DNA of 35,218 nt from Acetobacteraceae bacterium. GTDB lineage: Bacteria; Pseudomonadota; Alphaproteobacteria; Acetobacterales; Acetobacteraceae. Position 1 is the first letter of the stretch; every line of letters begins with the position of its first letter. Both the position numbers and the translations under genes were made by a program. Below the pieces are notes generated by a model, which made no database searches, was not told the DNA's origin, and was given only the letters and a program-made list of their open reading frames with translations. The stretch is taken from contig JAIYCD010000155.1 in assembly GCA_027488195.1 (NCBI GenBank), positions 1 through 35,218 of the forward strand, in the 5' to 3' direction. Shown here piece after piece: positions 1 through 7,922 of this stretch.

Positions 1-177
1 GCGGAGATGCTGATCGGCGGTGTCGGCATCGGCTTCTTCATCTGGGATGCGTGGAACAGCTCCAACCTCTCGGACATCATCGTGGCGCTGATCTATGTCG
101 GGCTCGTCGGCTTCGTGCTGGACCGGATCATGGCCTTCGCCGGCCGCGCGGTGACGCGCGGCACCACCGAACAGTAA
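1..177 (+). CDS. nrtB: Nitrate ABC transporter permease, C-terminal end (partial)
   Basis: Only the last 58 codons are present; the reading frame is open at the window edge and ends at TAA 175-177. The peptide begins AEMLIGGVGIGFFIWDAWN and continues with a hydrophobic segment (about residues 24-43, IIVALIYVGLVGFVLDRI) and a short polar tail. This matches the terminal transmembrane helix of BPD-type inner-membrane permeases of the NrtB/SsuC/TauC group. The nitrate assignment rests on position: an NrtD-type ATPase follows 12 bases later and nitrite and nitrate reductase genes follow that. The permease would form the channel through which nitrate or nitrite passes. The family is clear; the substrate is inferred from context. 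Confidence 0.8.
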   Translation, partial: AEMLIGGVGIGFFIWDAWNSSNLSDIIVALIYVGLVGFVLDRIMAFAGRAVTRGTTEQ

Positions 178-189
178 GGGGCGCAGATC

Positions 190-1122
190 ATGAACCGCAG
201 CTTCCTCGAAGTCTCCCGCCTCTCGGTCCGCTTCGGGCCGACGGCGCCCTTGGTGCTGAACAGCATCGACCTCAAGGTGGAGCGTGGGCAGTACGTCGCC
301 GTGATCGGCCATTCCGGTTGCGGCAAGTCCACGCTGCTGAACGTGGTGGCCGGGCTGCTGCCCGCGACACTGGGCGGCGTGCTGCTGGAAGGCAGCGAGG
401 TGACGGAGCCCGGCCCCGACCGCGCCGTGGTGTTCCAGAACCACTCGCTGCTGCCCTGGCTCACCGTCTATGAGAATGTGAAGCTCGCGGTGGACCGCAC
501 GGTGGGCCGCAAGATGTCCCGCGCCGAGCGGCATGACTGGACGATGGAGAACCTCTCCCTCGTTCGCATGGAGGGGCATGCGCAGAAGCGCCCGGCCGAA
601 ATCTCGGGCGGCATGAAGCAGCGCGTCGGCATTGCCCGCGCGCTCTGCATGCGCCCCAAGGTGCTGCTGCTGGATGAACCCTTCGGCGCATTGGACGCGC
701 TGACCCGCGCGCATCTGCAGGATCAGGTCATGGCGATCCATGCGCGGCTGGGTACCACCATCATGATGATCACGCATGACGTGGATGAGGCGGTGCTGCT
801 CTCGGACCGCATCGTGATGATGACGAACGGCCCCAACGCGACCATCGGTGAAATCCTCGATGTGGACCTGCCGCGCCCGCGGGACCGCCTGGCGCTCGCT
901 TCCGAGCCGCGTTTCCTGGCAGCGCGGGAGGCGGTGCTGCGCTTCCTGCATGAGCGCCACGCGCTGCCGGCGGCGGCGTGCGCTTGCGCGTCCTGGTCAT
1001 CGGCGCGGGGCCGGCTGGCACGCGCTGCGCCGTGCGGAGTGCCGAGCGTGGGGCCCGCGTCACGCTCTGCGGGGCGGAGGCGGCGCTGCCCTATGACCGG
1101 GTGGCGCTCTCCGCGCTGCTAG
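190..1122 (+). CDS. nrtD: Nitrate ABC transporter ATP-binding protein
   Basis: ABC ATPase that would energise nitrate uptake with the upstream permease. Visible motifs: Walker A GHSGCGKST (residues 40-48), Q-loop region VFQNHSLLPW (81-90), signature SGGMKQR (139-145), Walker B with D-loop LLLDEPFGALD (159-169), and the switch histidine in MITHDVDEA. Recognisable family sequence ends near residue 262 (RFLHERHALP), about where single-domain NrtD/SsuB proteins stop. The remaining ~48 residues are Cys/Arg/Ser/Ala-rich and lie entirely over the start of the next gene, whose first codon is at 978. The 145-base overlap suggests the native stop was lost by a small indel or substitution, or that this is an unselected read-through tail. 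The protein lacks the CTLT-like second domain of cyanobacterial NrtC. Confidence 0.9.
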   Translation: MNRSFLEVSRLSVRFGPTAPLVLNSIDLKVERGQYVAVIGHSGCGKSTLLNVVAGLLPATLGGVLLEGSEVTEPGPDRAVVFQNHSLLPWLTVYENVKLAVDRTVGRKMSRAERHDWTMENLSLVRMEGHAQKRPAEISGGMKQRVGIARALCMRPKVLLLDEPFGALDALTRAHLQDQVMAIHARLGTTIMMITHDVDEAVLLSDRIVMMTNGPNATIGEILDVDLPRPRDRLALASEPRFLAAREAVLRFLHERHALPAAACACASWSSARGRLARAAPCGVPSVGPASRSAGRRRRCPMTGWRSPRC

Positions 1123-2168
1123 CGGGCGAGACGACGATGCCCGCGCTGATCACCCATGAATTGGCGGCGCTGCACGCGCAGGGCATCGCCTTCCGCCCCG
1201 CGACGTCCATCACGGCGCTGGACCGCGCAGCGCGGAAGGCGGTGACCGCGCGTGGCGAGCGCATCGGCTATGACCGCGTGGTGATCGCCACCGGCTCGCG
1301 CGCGATCCGCCTGCCCGTGCCGGGCGCCGACCTCCCGGGCGTGCAGACCTATCGTACGCTCGATGATGTGCGCGCCATGTTGCGGGCAGCGCGCGGCGGT
1401 GGCTCGGCCGTGGTGGTGGGCGGCGGCTTGCTCGGGCTGGAAGCGGCCGCCGGCCTCGCGCGGCGTGGCATGAAGGTGACGGTGCTGCATCCGGTGGATT
1501 GGCCGATGGAACGGCAGCTGGATGCCGGGGCCGGCAGCCTCCTGGCGCGGCGGATGGGGCGCAGCGGCATCCGCTTCGCCATGCCCGCGCAGCTCGCCGC
1601 CATCGAGGGTGAAGGGCGGGTCTCCGGCGTCGTGCTGGCCGATGGAAAGCGGATCGCAGCCGATATCGTGGTCATGGCCGTCGGCATCCGCCCGGACACG
1701 GCCTTGGCGGCGGCCTCGGGCCTCGCCATCGGGCGCGGCATCATGGCCGATTCGGGGATGCGCAGCAGCGACCCCGACATCCTCGCCATCGGCGAATGCG
1801 CCGAGGTCGAAGGGCGCAGCATCGGGCTCGTCGCGCCCGCGCTCGCGCAGGCGGAGATCGCGGCGGCCACCCTCGCCGGGCAGGCCGCGCAATATGCGCC
1901 GCGCGCCGATGCGGCGGCGCTGAAGGTCTCGGGCACCTTGGTCTGGTCGGCCGGCGACATCGCCGGCGAGGGCGTCATCCTGCGCGACGAGGAGGAGGAC
2001 CGCTACCGCCGCCTCTTCCTGCGCGAGGATAGGCTGGTGGGCGCCGTGCTCTATGGCGATGTGAGCGATAGCGGCTTCTACCTGAACCTGATCGCCTCCG
2101 GCCGCCGCATCGGTCGCCATGCGGCGGCATTGGCGCTGGGCCCGGCCTTCGCGCGGGAATTGGCGTGA
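978..2168 (+). CDS. NirB-like NAD(P)H/FAD oxidoreductase of nitrite assimilation
   Basis: 396-residue pyridine-nucleotide-disulfide-type flavoprotein corresponding to the FAD/NAD(P)H half of NirB/NasB. The N-terminal FAD-binding Rossmann motif is GAGPAG (residues 9-14); VIATGSR follows, then a second dinucleotide fold VVVGGGLLGLEAA near residue 148 and the FAD-contacting GECAE motif. The C-terminal YRRLFLREDRLVGAVLYGD stretch is typical of the NirB flavoprotein half. It lacks the BFD and sulfite-reductase parts of full NirB; a separate siroheme protein follows. The GTG start at 978 is needed to include the Rossmann motif, so the overlap with nrtD is real. Its stop overlaps the next ATG (ATGA). 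It probably passes electrons from NAD(P)H to the nitrite or nitrate reductase, but the precise partner cannot be read from sequence. Confidence 0.85.
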   Translation: MRLRVLVIGAGPAGTRCAVRSAERGARVTLCGAEAALPYDRVALSALLAGETTMPALITHELAALHAQGIAFRPATSITALDRAARKAVTARGERIGYDRVVIATGSRAIRLPVPGADLPGVQTYRTLDDVRAMLRAARGGGSAVVVGGGLLGLEAAAGLARRGMKVTVLHPVDWPMERQLDAGAGSLLARRMGRSGIRFAMPAQLAAIEGEGRVSGVVLADGKRIAADIVVMAVGIRPDTALAAASGLAIGRGIMADSGMRSSDPDILAIGECAEVEGRSIGLVAPALAQAEIAAATLAGQAAQYAPRADAAALKVSGTLVWSAGDIAGEGVILRDEEEDRYRRLFLREDRLVGAVLYGDVSDSGFYLNLIASGRRIGRHAAALALGPAFARELA

Positions 2169-3874
2169 TGGAAGGCCCCGGCTTCTCGCCTGAGCAGCAG
2201 AACTACCTCAAGGGCTTCATGGCCGGGGTCGAGGCACGCCGCGGCGCGCTGGCCCCCGCCGGTGGCGGCACCGCGCCGGCCGATGCGCTGCGCGCGGCCC
2301 AGGACGCGACCCTCGCCAAGGGCGGCAAGCTCGTCCCGCAGGAGGAGGCCAAGCGCGAGAAACACCCTCTCGACCGCTGGGACGAGATCACCGCGCGCGC
2401 CGAGGCCGGGCAATTCCCCAAGCCCATCGACGACTTCATCGGCCGCTTCCACGGGCTGTTCTTCGTCGGCCCCGCGCAGGATGCCTTCATGTGCCGCCTG
2501 CGCATCCCGGGCGGCATCCTCACCGCGCACCAGGCGCGCGAGGTGGCGGCCATCGCGGAGGAATGCGGCGGCGGCTACATCGACATCACCACGCGCGCGA
2601 ATTTGCAGATCCGCATGATCCCGGCCGCCCGCGGCCCGGAAGTGGTGATGCGCCTCGGCGAGATCGGCCTGCTGCCGCGCGGCACGGGGGCGGACAATAT
2701 CCGCAACATCACCGCCTCGCCCACGGTCGGCATCGATCCCCGCGAATGGGTGGACACGCGGCCGATCCTGCGCGCGCTGCATCATCACATCCTGAACACG
2801 CGGGACCTGTTCGGCCTGCCGCGCAAGTTCAATATCAGCCTCGATGGCGGCGGCTCCATCGCCGTGCTGGAGGAGACGAACGACATCGCGCTCAGCGTGG
2901 TGCGGGTGAATGGCGAGCATCGCTTCCGCCTCGGCCTGGGCGGCATCACCGGTCACCAGGATCTCGCGGAACCCTCCGATGTCGCGGTGCTGCCGGGTGA
3001 GGTCGTGAAGCTTTGCGACGCCATCCTGCGCGTCTTCATCGCCCATGGCGACCGGACCGATCGTAAGAAGGCGCGGCTGAAATACCTGCTGGATGCCTGG
3101 GGCCATGATCGCTTCCTGGCTGAGGTGGAAACGCTGCTGGGCGCGCCGCTGCCGCGCTTCGACGTGGCGACGATGGAACGGCCGGCCGCCCCGGATCGGC
3201 TGGCCCATGTGGGCCAGCATGCGCAGCGCCAGGAGGGCCTGCATTGGCTGGGCGTGGTGGTGCCGGCGGCGCGGCTTTCGGCCGAGCAATTGCGGGGCCT
3301 CGCTGACATCGCGCAACGCCAGGGCAATGGCGAGCTGCGGCTCACCGTCTGGCAGAACCTGCTCATCCCGCATGTCGCGGATGTGGCGGCGGCGCAGGCG
3401 GCGCTCGCGACACTCGGCCTCACCATCGAGGCCAACGCCCTACGCGCCGGCCTCGTCGCCTGCACCGGTTCCGCCGGCTGCAAATTCGCCGCCGCCGACA
3501 CCAAGCGCAACGGTCTTGAGATCGCCTCCTTCCTGGAGGAGCGGATCACGCTGGACGCTCCGCTCAATATCCACCTGACCGGCTGCCACCATTCCTGCGC
3601 GCAGCATTTCATCGCCGATATCGGCCTGCTCGGCGCCAAGGTGGAGCAGGGCGAGGAGGTGCTGCCGGGCTACGACATCCACCTCGGCGGCGGCGCCGCG
3701 CAGGAGGCGCGGATCGGCCGCCTCATCCGCCCCAAGGTGACCGAGGATGCGGTGGCGCCGCTGCTGCTCAACATCCTTCGGCAGTGGCAGGCCGGGCGCG
3801 CGCCGGGCGAATCCTTCCGGGATTTCTGCGCCCGGCACGGGGATGCCGAGCTGAACGGAATGCTCGAAGCATGA
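2168..3874 (+). CDS. nirA: Siroheme/4Fe-4S nitrite reductase, NirA family
   Basis: Cytoplasmic enzyme reducing nitrite to ammonium by six electrons. The 568-residue protein has the duplicated nitrite/sulfite reductase architecture: ferredoxin-like half-domains and siroheme-binding domains. The FeS/siroheme cysteines are in CTGSAGC (C432, C438) and GCHHSC (C473, C477). The usual sulfite-reductase-type arginine-rich regions lie upstream. The start is ATG 2168, which overlaps the previous TGA; an in-frame GTG lies one codon upstream. The N-terminus carries FSPEQQNYLKGFMAG (residues 6-20), a motif repeated in the next protein. Its stop overlaps the next ATG (ATGA). A CobG or sulfite-reductase role is possible for this superfamily, but the nitrate operon context favours nitrite. 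Confidence 0.9.
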   Translation: MEGPGFSPEQQNYLKGFMAGVEARRGALAPAGGGTAPADALRAAQDATLAKGGKLVPQEEAKREKHPLDRWDEITARAEAGQFPKPIDDFIGRFHGLFFVGPAQDAFMCRLRIPGGILTAHQAREVAAIAEECGGGYIDITTRANLQIRMIPAARGPEVVMRLGEIGLLPRGTGADNIRNITASPTVGIDPREWVDTRPILRALHHHILNTRDLFGLPRKFNISLDGGGSIAVLEETNDIALSVVRVNGEHRFRLGLGGITGHQDLAEPSDVAVLPGEVVKLCDAILRVFIAHGDRTDRKKARLKYLLDAWGHDRFLAEVETLLGAPLPRFDVATMERPAAPDRLAHVGQHAQRQEGLHWLGVVVPAARLSAEQLRGLADIAQRQGNGELRLTVWQNLLIPHVADVAAAQAALATLGLTIEANALRAGLVACTGSAGCKFAAADTKRNGLEIASFLEERITLDAPLNIHLTGCHHSCAQHFIADIGLLGAKVEQGEEVLPGYDIHLGGGAAQEARIGRLIRPKVTEDAVAPLLLNILRQWQAGRAPGESFRDFCARHGDAELNGMLEA

Positions 3875-5379
3875 ATGTCATCACGCAGAATTTCGGCCCC
3901 GCTCCGGTGCCGCTCATCCCGGATTCGGCGCCCTTCACGCCGGAGCAGCGCGCCTGGCTGAACGGCTTCCTCGCCGGGCTCTATGGCGGCGCCGAGAACG
4001 CCTCGATCCCGAGCGCCCCGCCGCCGCCCGCCGAGGACTTCCCCTGGCACGACCCAACGCTGGAGCTGGAGGACCGCCTCGCCCTCGCCGAGGGCCGCAG
4101 CCTGCCGCGCCGCCTCATGGCCGCCATGGCGCAGCTCGATTGCGGGCAATGCGGCTATCTCTGCCAGAGCTATGCCGAGGCGCTGGCCGATGGGCGCGAG
4201 ACCTCCACCGCCCTCTGCCAACCCGGCGGCAAGGTGACGCGCGATGCGGTAAAGCGCCTCATGGCCGATGTGAAAGTGGCGCCCGCCGCGGCACCGGCGG
4301 TGGCAAAGCCGCGCGGCGAGACCACACGCCTGCTCGCCTCCGAACGCCTGACGGGCAAGGGCAGCGGCAAGGATGTGCGCCGCATCGTGCTCGATCTCAG
4401 CGGCACCGGCATCACCTACGAGCCGGGGGATTCGCTCGGCGTCGTCGTCCGCAACGACCCCACGCTGGTCGAGGCCTGCCTCACCCGCCTCGGCGCCCGC
4501 GATGACGACGCCCTGCGCGAAGCCCTCTCGGCCGAGCGCGACATCGCCCGCCCGCTGGACCGCACGCTCGACCTGCTGGCCGGCGCCGCGCGGGATGCGC
4601 GCGAGGGTGCGGCGCTGCGCCGTCTCGCCGATGGCGAGGATGGCGCGGAGCCGGCCGATGCCGATCTGCTGGATCTGCTGGAGGCCTTCCCCTCCGCGCG
4701 CCCGCCCTTGGCGGACCTCATCGCCTCCCTGCCCACGCTGAAGCCGCGCCTCTACTCCATCGCCTCCTCGCCGCGCGCCACACCCGGCCGCGTCGAGCTC
4801 TGCGTCGGCGTGGTGCGTGAGGCGCGGCGCGGGCGCATGCGGGACGGCGTCGCCTCCTGCCACCTGGCCTTCCGCGCCGATGCCGTGCCCGCCTACACGC
4901 AGGTCAGCCATTTCCGCCTGCCCGGGCGCGCTGAGACACCGGTCGTCATGGTGGGCCCCGGCACCGGCATCGCGCCCTTCCGCGCCTTCCTGCAGGAGCG
5001 CGCGGCGCTCGGGCTCAAGGGCCGCAGCTGGCTCTTCTTCGGCGACCGCCACGCGGCCACGGACTTCCTCTTTGCCGAGGAGATCAACGGCTGGAAGAGG
5101 GACGGCACCTTGCAGCGCCTCTCGCTCGCCTGGTCGCGCGACGGACAGGCGAAGGATTATGTGCAGCACCGCATGATCGAGGATGCGGCCGATCTCTGGC
5201 GCTGGCTGCAGGAGGGCGCGCATTTCTACGTCTGCGGCGATGCGAGCCGCATGGCCAAGGATGTGGACGCCGCGCTGCGCCAGATCGCGATGAGCGAGGG
5301 CGGCATGACGCCGGACCAGGCACGCGACTGGATCGTGGCCTTGGCGAGGCAGGGCCGCTACCAGCGAGACGTCTATTGA
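3871..5379 (+). CDS. CysJ-like FAD/NADP reductase with four-Cys FeS motif
   Basis: 502-residue flavoprotein often annotated as a sulfite reductase alpha subunit. Order of parts: N-terminal motif FTPEQRAWLNGFLAG (22-36), an FeS-type cysteine cluster C91-x2-C94-x3-C98-x17-C116 resembling the FeS domain of RnfB/CdhD-type proteins, then a CysJ/cytochrome-P450-reductase-like FAD domain with RLYSIASS (293-300), and an NADP-binding domain with GPGTGIAPF (362-370), YVCGDAS and C-terminal RYQRDVY. No flavodoxin (FMN) domain is present, so the FeS cluster may replace FMN as electron exit. ATG 3871 is chosen because it overlaps the nirA stop. The position between nirA and nasA implies it donates NADPH electrons to one or both reductases; this is inference. 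Confidence 0.88.
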   Translation: MNVITQNFGPAPVPLIPDSAPFTPEQRAWLNGFLAGLYGGAENASIPSAPPPPAEDFPWHDPTLELEDRLALAEGRSLPRRLMAAMAQLDCGQCGYLCQSYAEALADGRETSTALCQPGGKVTRDAVKRLMADVKVAPAAAPAVAKPRGETTRLLASERLTGKGSGKDVRRIVLDLSGTGITYEPGDSLGVVVRNDPTLVEACLTRLGARDDDALREALSAERDIARPLDRTLDLLAGAARDAREGAALRRLADGEDGAEPADADLLDLLEAFPSARPPLADLIASLPTLKPRLYSIASSPRATPGRVELCVGVVREARRGRMRDGVASCHLAFRADAVPAYTQVSHFRLPGRAETPVVMVGPGTGIAPFRAFLQERAALGLKGRSWLFFGDRHAATDFLFAEEINGWKRDGTLQRLSLAWSRDGQAKDYVQHRMIEDAADLWRWLQEGAHFYVCGDASRMAKDVDAALRQIAMSEGGMTPDQARDWIVALARQGRYQRDVY

Positions 5380-7922
5380 TGCATGGGTCCATCCTGACTG
5401 CCACCCGCACCACCTGCCCGTATTGCGGCGTGGGCTGCGGCGTCCTCGCCGCCGCCGATAGCAGCGTGCGTGGTGACCCCGCGCACCCGGCCAATCAGGG
5501 CCGCCTGTGCAGCAAGGGCGCCGCGCTGGGCGAGACCCTCGGCCTCGAAGGCCGCCTTCTCCATCCGATGGTGCACGGCAAGCGCGCCAGCTGGGAGATG
5601 GCGCTGGACGCGACCGCTGAGGGCTTCCGCCGCGCGCTGGCCGAGCATGGGCCGGAGGGTGTCGCGCTCTATGTCTCCGGCCAGCTGCTGACCGAGGACT
5701 ACTACGCCGCCAACAAGTTCACGAAGGGCTTTCTGGGCACCGGCAACATCGACAGCAATTCGCGCCTCTGCATGGCAAGCGCGGTGGCCGGCCACAGGCG
5801 GGCCTTCGGCGAGGATCTGGTGCCCGGCGTCTACGCGGATCTGGAGCAGGCGGATCTGGTCATCCTCGTCGGCAGCAACCTCGCCTGGTGCCATCCCGTG
5901 CTGCACCAGCGGCTCCTGGCGGCGAAGGCGACGCGGCCCATGATGCGCATCGTCGTGGTGGACCCGCGCCGCACCGCGAGTTGCGAGGGCGCGGACCTCC
6001 ATCTGGCCCTGCGCCCGGGCAGCGATGTCGCACTCTTCGCCGGCCTGCTCGCGCATCTCGGCAAGGCGGGCTTCGCCATCCCGGAGGCCGTGCGGCAACC
6101 CCTCGACGTGCCCGGGCTCACCGGCCTCGAAGCCACGCAGATCGCGACCTTCCAGCAATGGTTCACCGGCACCGAGCGCGTCGTCACGCTCTGGAGCCAG
6201 GGCACCAACCAATCCTCCAGCGGCACCGACAAGGCCAACGCCATCATCAACTGCCACATCGCGACGGGGCGCATCGGCCGCCCGGGCATGGGGCCCTTCA
6301 GTGTCACGGGCCAGCCCAATGCGATGGGCGGGCGCGAGGTGGGGGCGCTCGCCAACATGCTGGCCGGGCATCTCGACGCCGAGAAACCGGAGGAGGTGGG
6401 CGCGCTGCGCGCGTTCTGGCAGGCGCCGAACCTCGCGACCAGGCCGGGCCTGAAGGCGGTGGACCTGTTCCGCGCGGCGGAGGCCGGGCGCATCGGCGCG
6501 ATGTGGGTGATGGCGACCAACCCCGCCGTCTCCCTGCCCGATTCCGCGATGGTACGCCGCGCCCTGGCCCGCATCCCGACGCTCGTCGTCTCCGACTGCC
6601 ACGCCGGCTCGGACACCGCCCTGCATGCGCAGATCCTGCTGCCCGCGCTCGGTTGGGGCGAGAAGGACGGCACCGTCACCAACAGCGAGCGCGTGATCAG
6701 CCGCCAGCGCGGCTTCCGTCCCCCACCCGGCGAGGCGAAGCCCGATTGGTGGATCATCGCGCAGGTCGCAGCGCGCCTTGGCTGGGGGGGCCATTTCGCC
6801 TGGGGCGGCCCGGCCGCCATCTTCCGCGAGCATGCGGCCGTGACGGAGCTGGCGCGCCCCGCGCCCCGCGTCTTCGACCTGGGCGGCCTTGCGGACCTGA
6901 CGGACGCCCAATACGCGGCACTGCCGCCCACGCAATGGCCGGTGCCGCGAAGCGGCCCGCATGGTGGCCGCATCACACCGCCCGTGCAGCGCCTGGTGCC
7001 GACACCCTTCCGCCCGCCCGAGCACGGCGGCCCCATGATTCTGATGACCGGCCGCCTGCGCGACCAATGGCACACCATGACACGCACCGGCCGCGTGCCG
7101 CGGCTGATGCAGCACGCGCATGAGCCGGTGCTGACGCTCAACCGTGCCGATGCCGTGGGCCTCACCGAGGGCGGCCTGGTGCGCGTGACGAGCGCCTGGG
7201 GCGAAGCGGTGCTGCGCCTGGCGCTCGATGCGGCGACCCCGCGCGGCGCCTGCTTCGCGCCCATGCACTGGACGGACCAGCTCTCGCCTCGCGGCCGCAT
7301 CAACGCGGCGGTCACACCCGCGACCGACCCTATCAGCGGCCAGCCAGAGCTCAAGCACACGCCCGTCTCGCTCTCGCCGTTCGAGGCGGCCTGGCAGGGC
7401 TTCGTGCTGGCCCGACGACCATTGGGCGCGCGCCTTGCCGAGTGGTGCGCCCTCTCGCCCGCCACCGAGGGCGTCTGGCGGCACGAATTGGCGGGCAACG
7501 GCGAAGGGGCCTTCGCAGCCCTCGCCGAGGCGCTGGGCGAGGGCCCGCCCAGCATCGCACTCCACGCCGAAGCGACGGGCGAGCACCGCGCCGCCTGGCT
7601 GCGCGACGGGCAGCTCATCGCCGCACTCTTTCTCGGCCCCGATCACGCGCTGCCGCCGCGCGAATGGCTCATCTCGCTCTTCGCCGAGGCCCGTATCGGC
7701 AGTGCCGCGCGCCATTCGCTGCTGGCCGGGCTGCTGCCCGACGGGCTGCCGGCCTCGCCCACGCTCTGCGCCTGCCATGGGGTGAGTGGGGCCACCATCC
7801 GCGCCGCCATCGAGGCTGGCGCGCGCGACGTGGCGGCGATCGGTGCGGCCACCTGCGCCGGCACGGGCTGCGGCAGCTGCAAGCCGGAACTCGCCGCCAT
7901 GCTTGCCCTGCAGCCCGTCTGA
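5379..7922 (+). CDS. nasA: Assimilatory nitrate reductase catalytic subunit
   Basis: Cytoplasmic molybdopterin (bis-MGD) enzyme reducing nitrate to nitrite; 847 residues from ATG 5379, which overlaps the preceding TGA (an in-frame TTG lies one codon earlier). The N-terminal [4Fe-4S] ligands are C13-x2-C16-x3-C20-x23-C44 (TTCPYCGVGCGVL, RLCSKG). A molybdopterin oxidoreductase body follows, with SNSRLCMASAV, the GTNQSSSGTDKANAI region and NSERVISRQRG, then a molydopterin-dinucleotide-binding domain (RLRDQWHTMTRTG). The C-terminus has a BFD-like [2Fe-2S] motif: CACHG, then CAGTGCGSC. There is no twin-arginine signal, consistent with NasA rather than NapA. The stop overlaps the cysG start (TGATG). 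Confidence 0.95.
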   Translation: MHGSILTATRTTCPYCGVGCGVLAAADSSVRGDPAHPANQGRLCSKGAALGETLGLEGRLLHPMVHGKRASWEMALDATAEGFRRALAEHGPEGVALYVSGQLLTEDYYAANKFTKGFLGTGNIDSNSRLCMASAVAGHRRAFGEDLVPGVYADLEQADLVILVGSNLAWCHPVLHQRLLAAKATRPMMRIVVVDPRRTASCEGADLHLALRPGSDVALFAGLLAHLGKAGFAIPEAVRQPLDVPGLTGLEATQIATFQQWFTGTERVVTLWSQGTNQSSSGTDKANAIINCHIATGRIGRPGMGPFSVTGQPNAMGGREVGALANMLAGHLDAEKPEEVGALRAFWQAPNLATRPGLKAVDLFRAAEAGRIGAMWVMATNPAVSLPDSAMVRRALARIPTLVVSDCHAGSDTALHAQILLPALGWGEKDGTVTNSERVISRQRGFRPPPGEAKPDWWIIAQVAARLGWGGHFAWGGPAAIFREHAAVTELARPAPRVFDLGGLADLTDAQYAALPPTQWPVPRSGPHGGRITPPVQRLVPTPFRPPEHGGPMILMTGRLRDQWHTMTRTGRVPRLMQHAHEPVLTLNRADAVGLTEGGLVRVTSAWGEAVLRLALDAATPRGACFAPMHWTDQLSPRGRINAAVTPATDPISGQPELKHTPVSLSPFEAAWQGFVLARRPLGARLAEWCALSPATEGVWRHELAGNGEGAFAALAEALGEGPPSIALHAEATGEHRAAWLRDGQLIAALFLGPDHALPPREWLISLFAEARIGSAARHSLLAGLLPDGLPASPTLCACHGVSGATIRAAIEAGARDVAAIGAATCAGTGCGSCKPELAAMLALQPV

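Noticed and set aside
2078-3373. 431-codon open frame on the - strand
   Set aside because: Antisense shadow of nirA without recognisable motifs.
3670-5223. 517-codon open frame on the - strand
   Set aside because: Antisense shadow of the CysJ-like flavoprotein gene.
5373-7778. 801-codon open frame on the - strand
   Set aside because: It is fully antisense to nasA, whose motifs are unmistakable, and its own translation is low-complexity.
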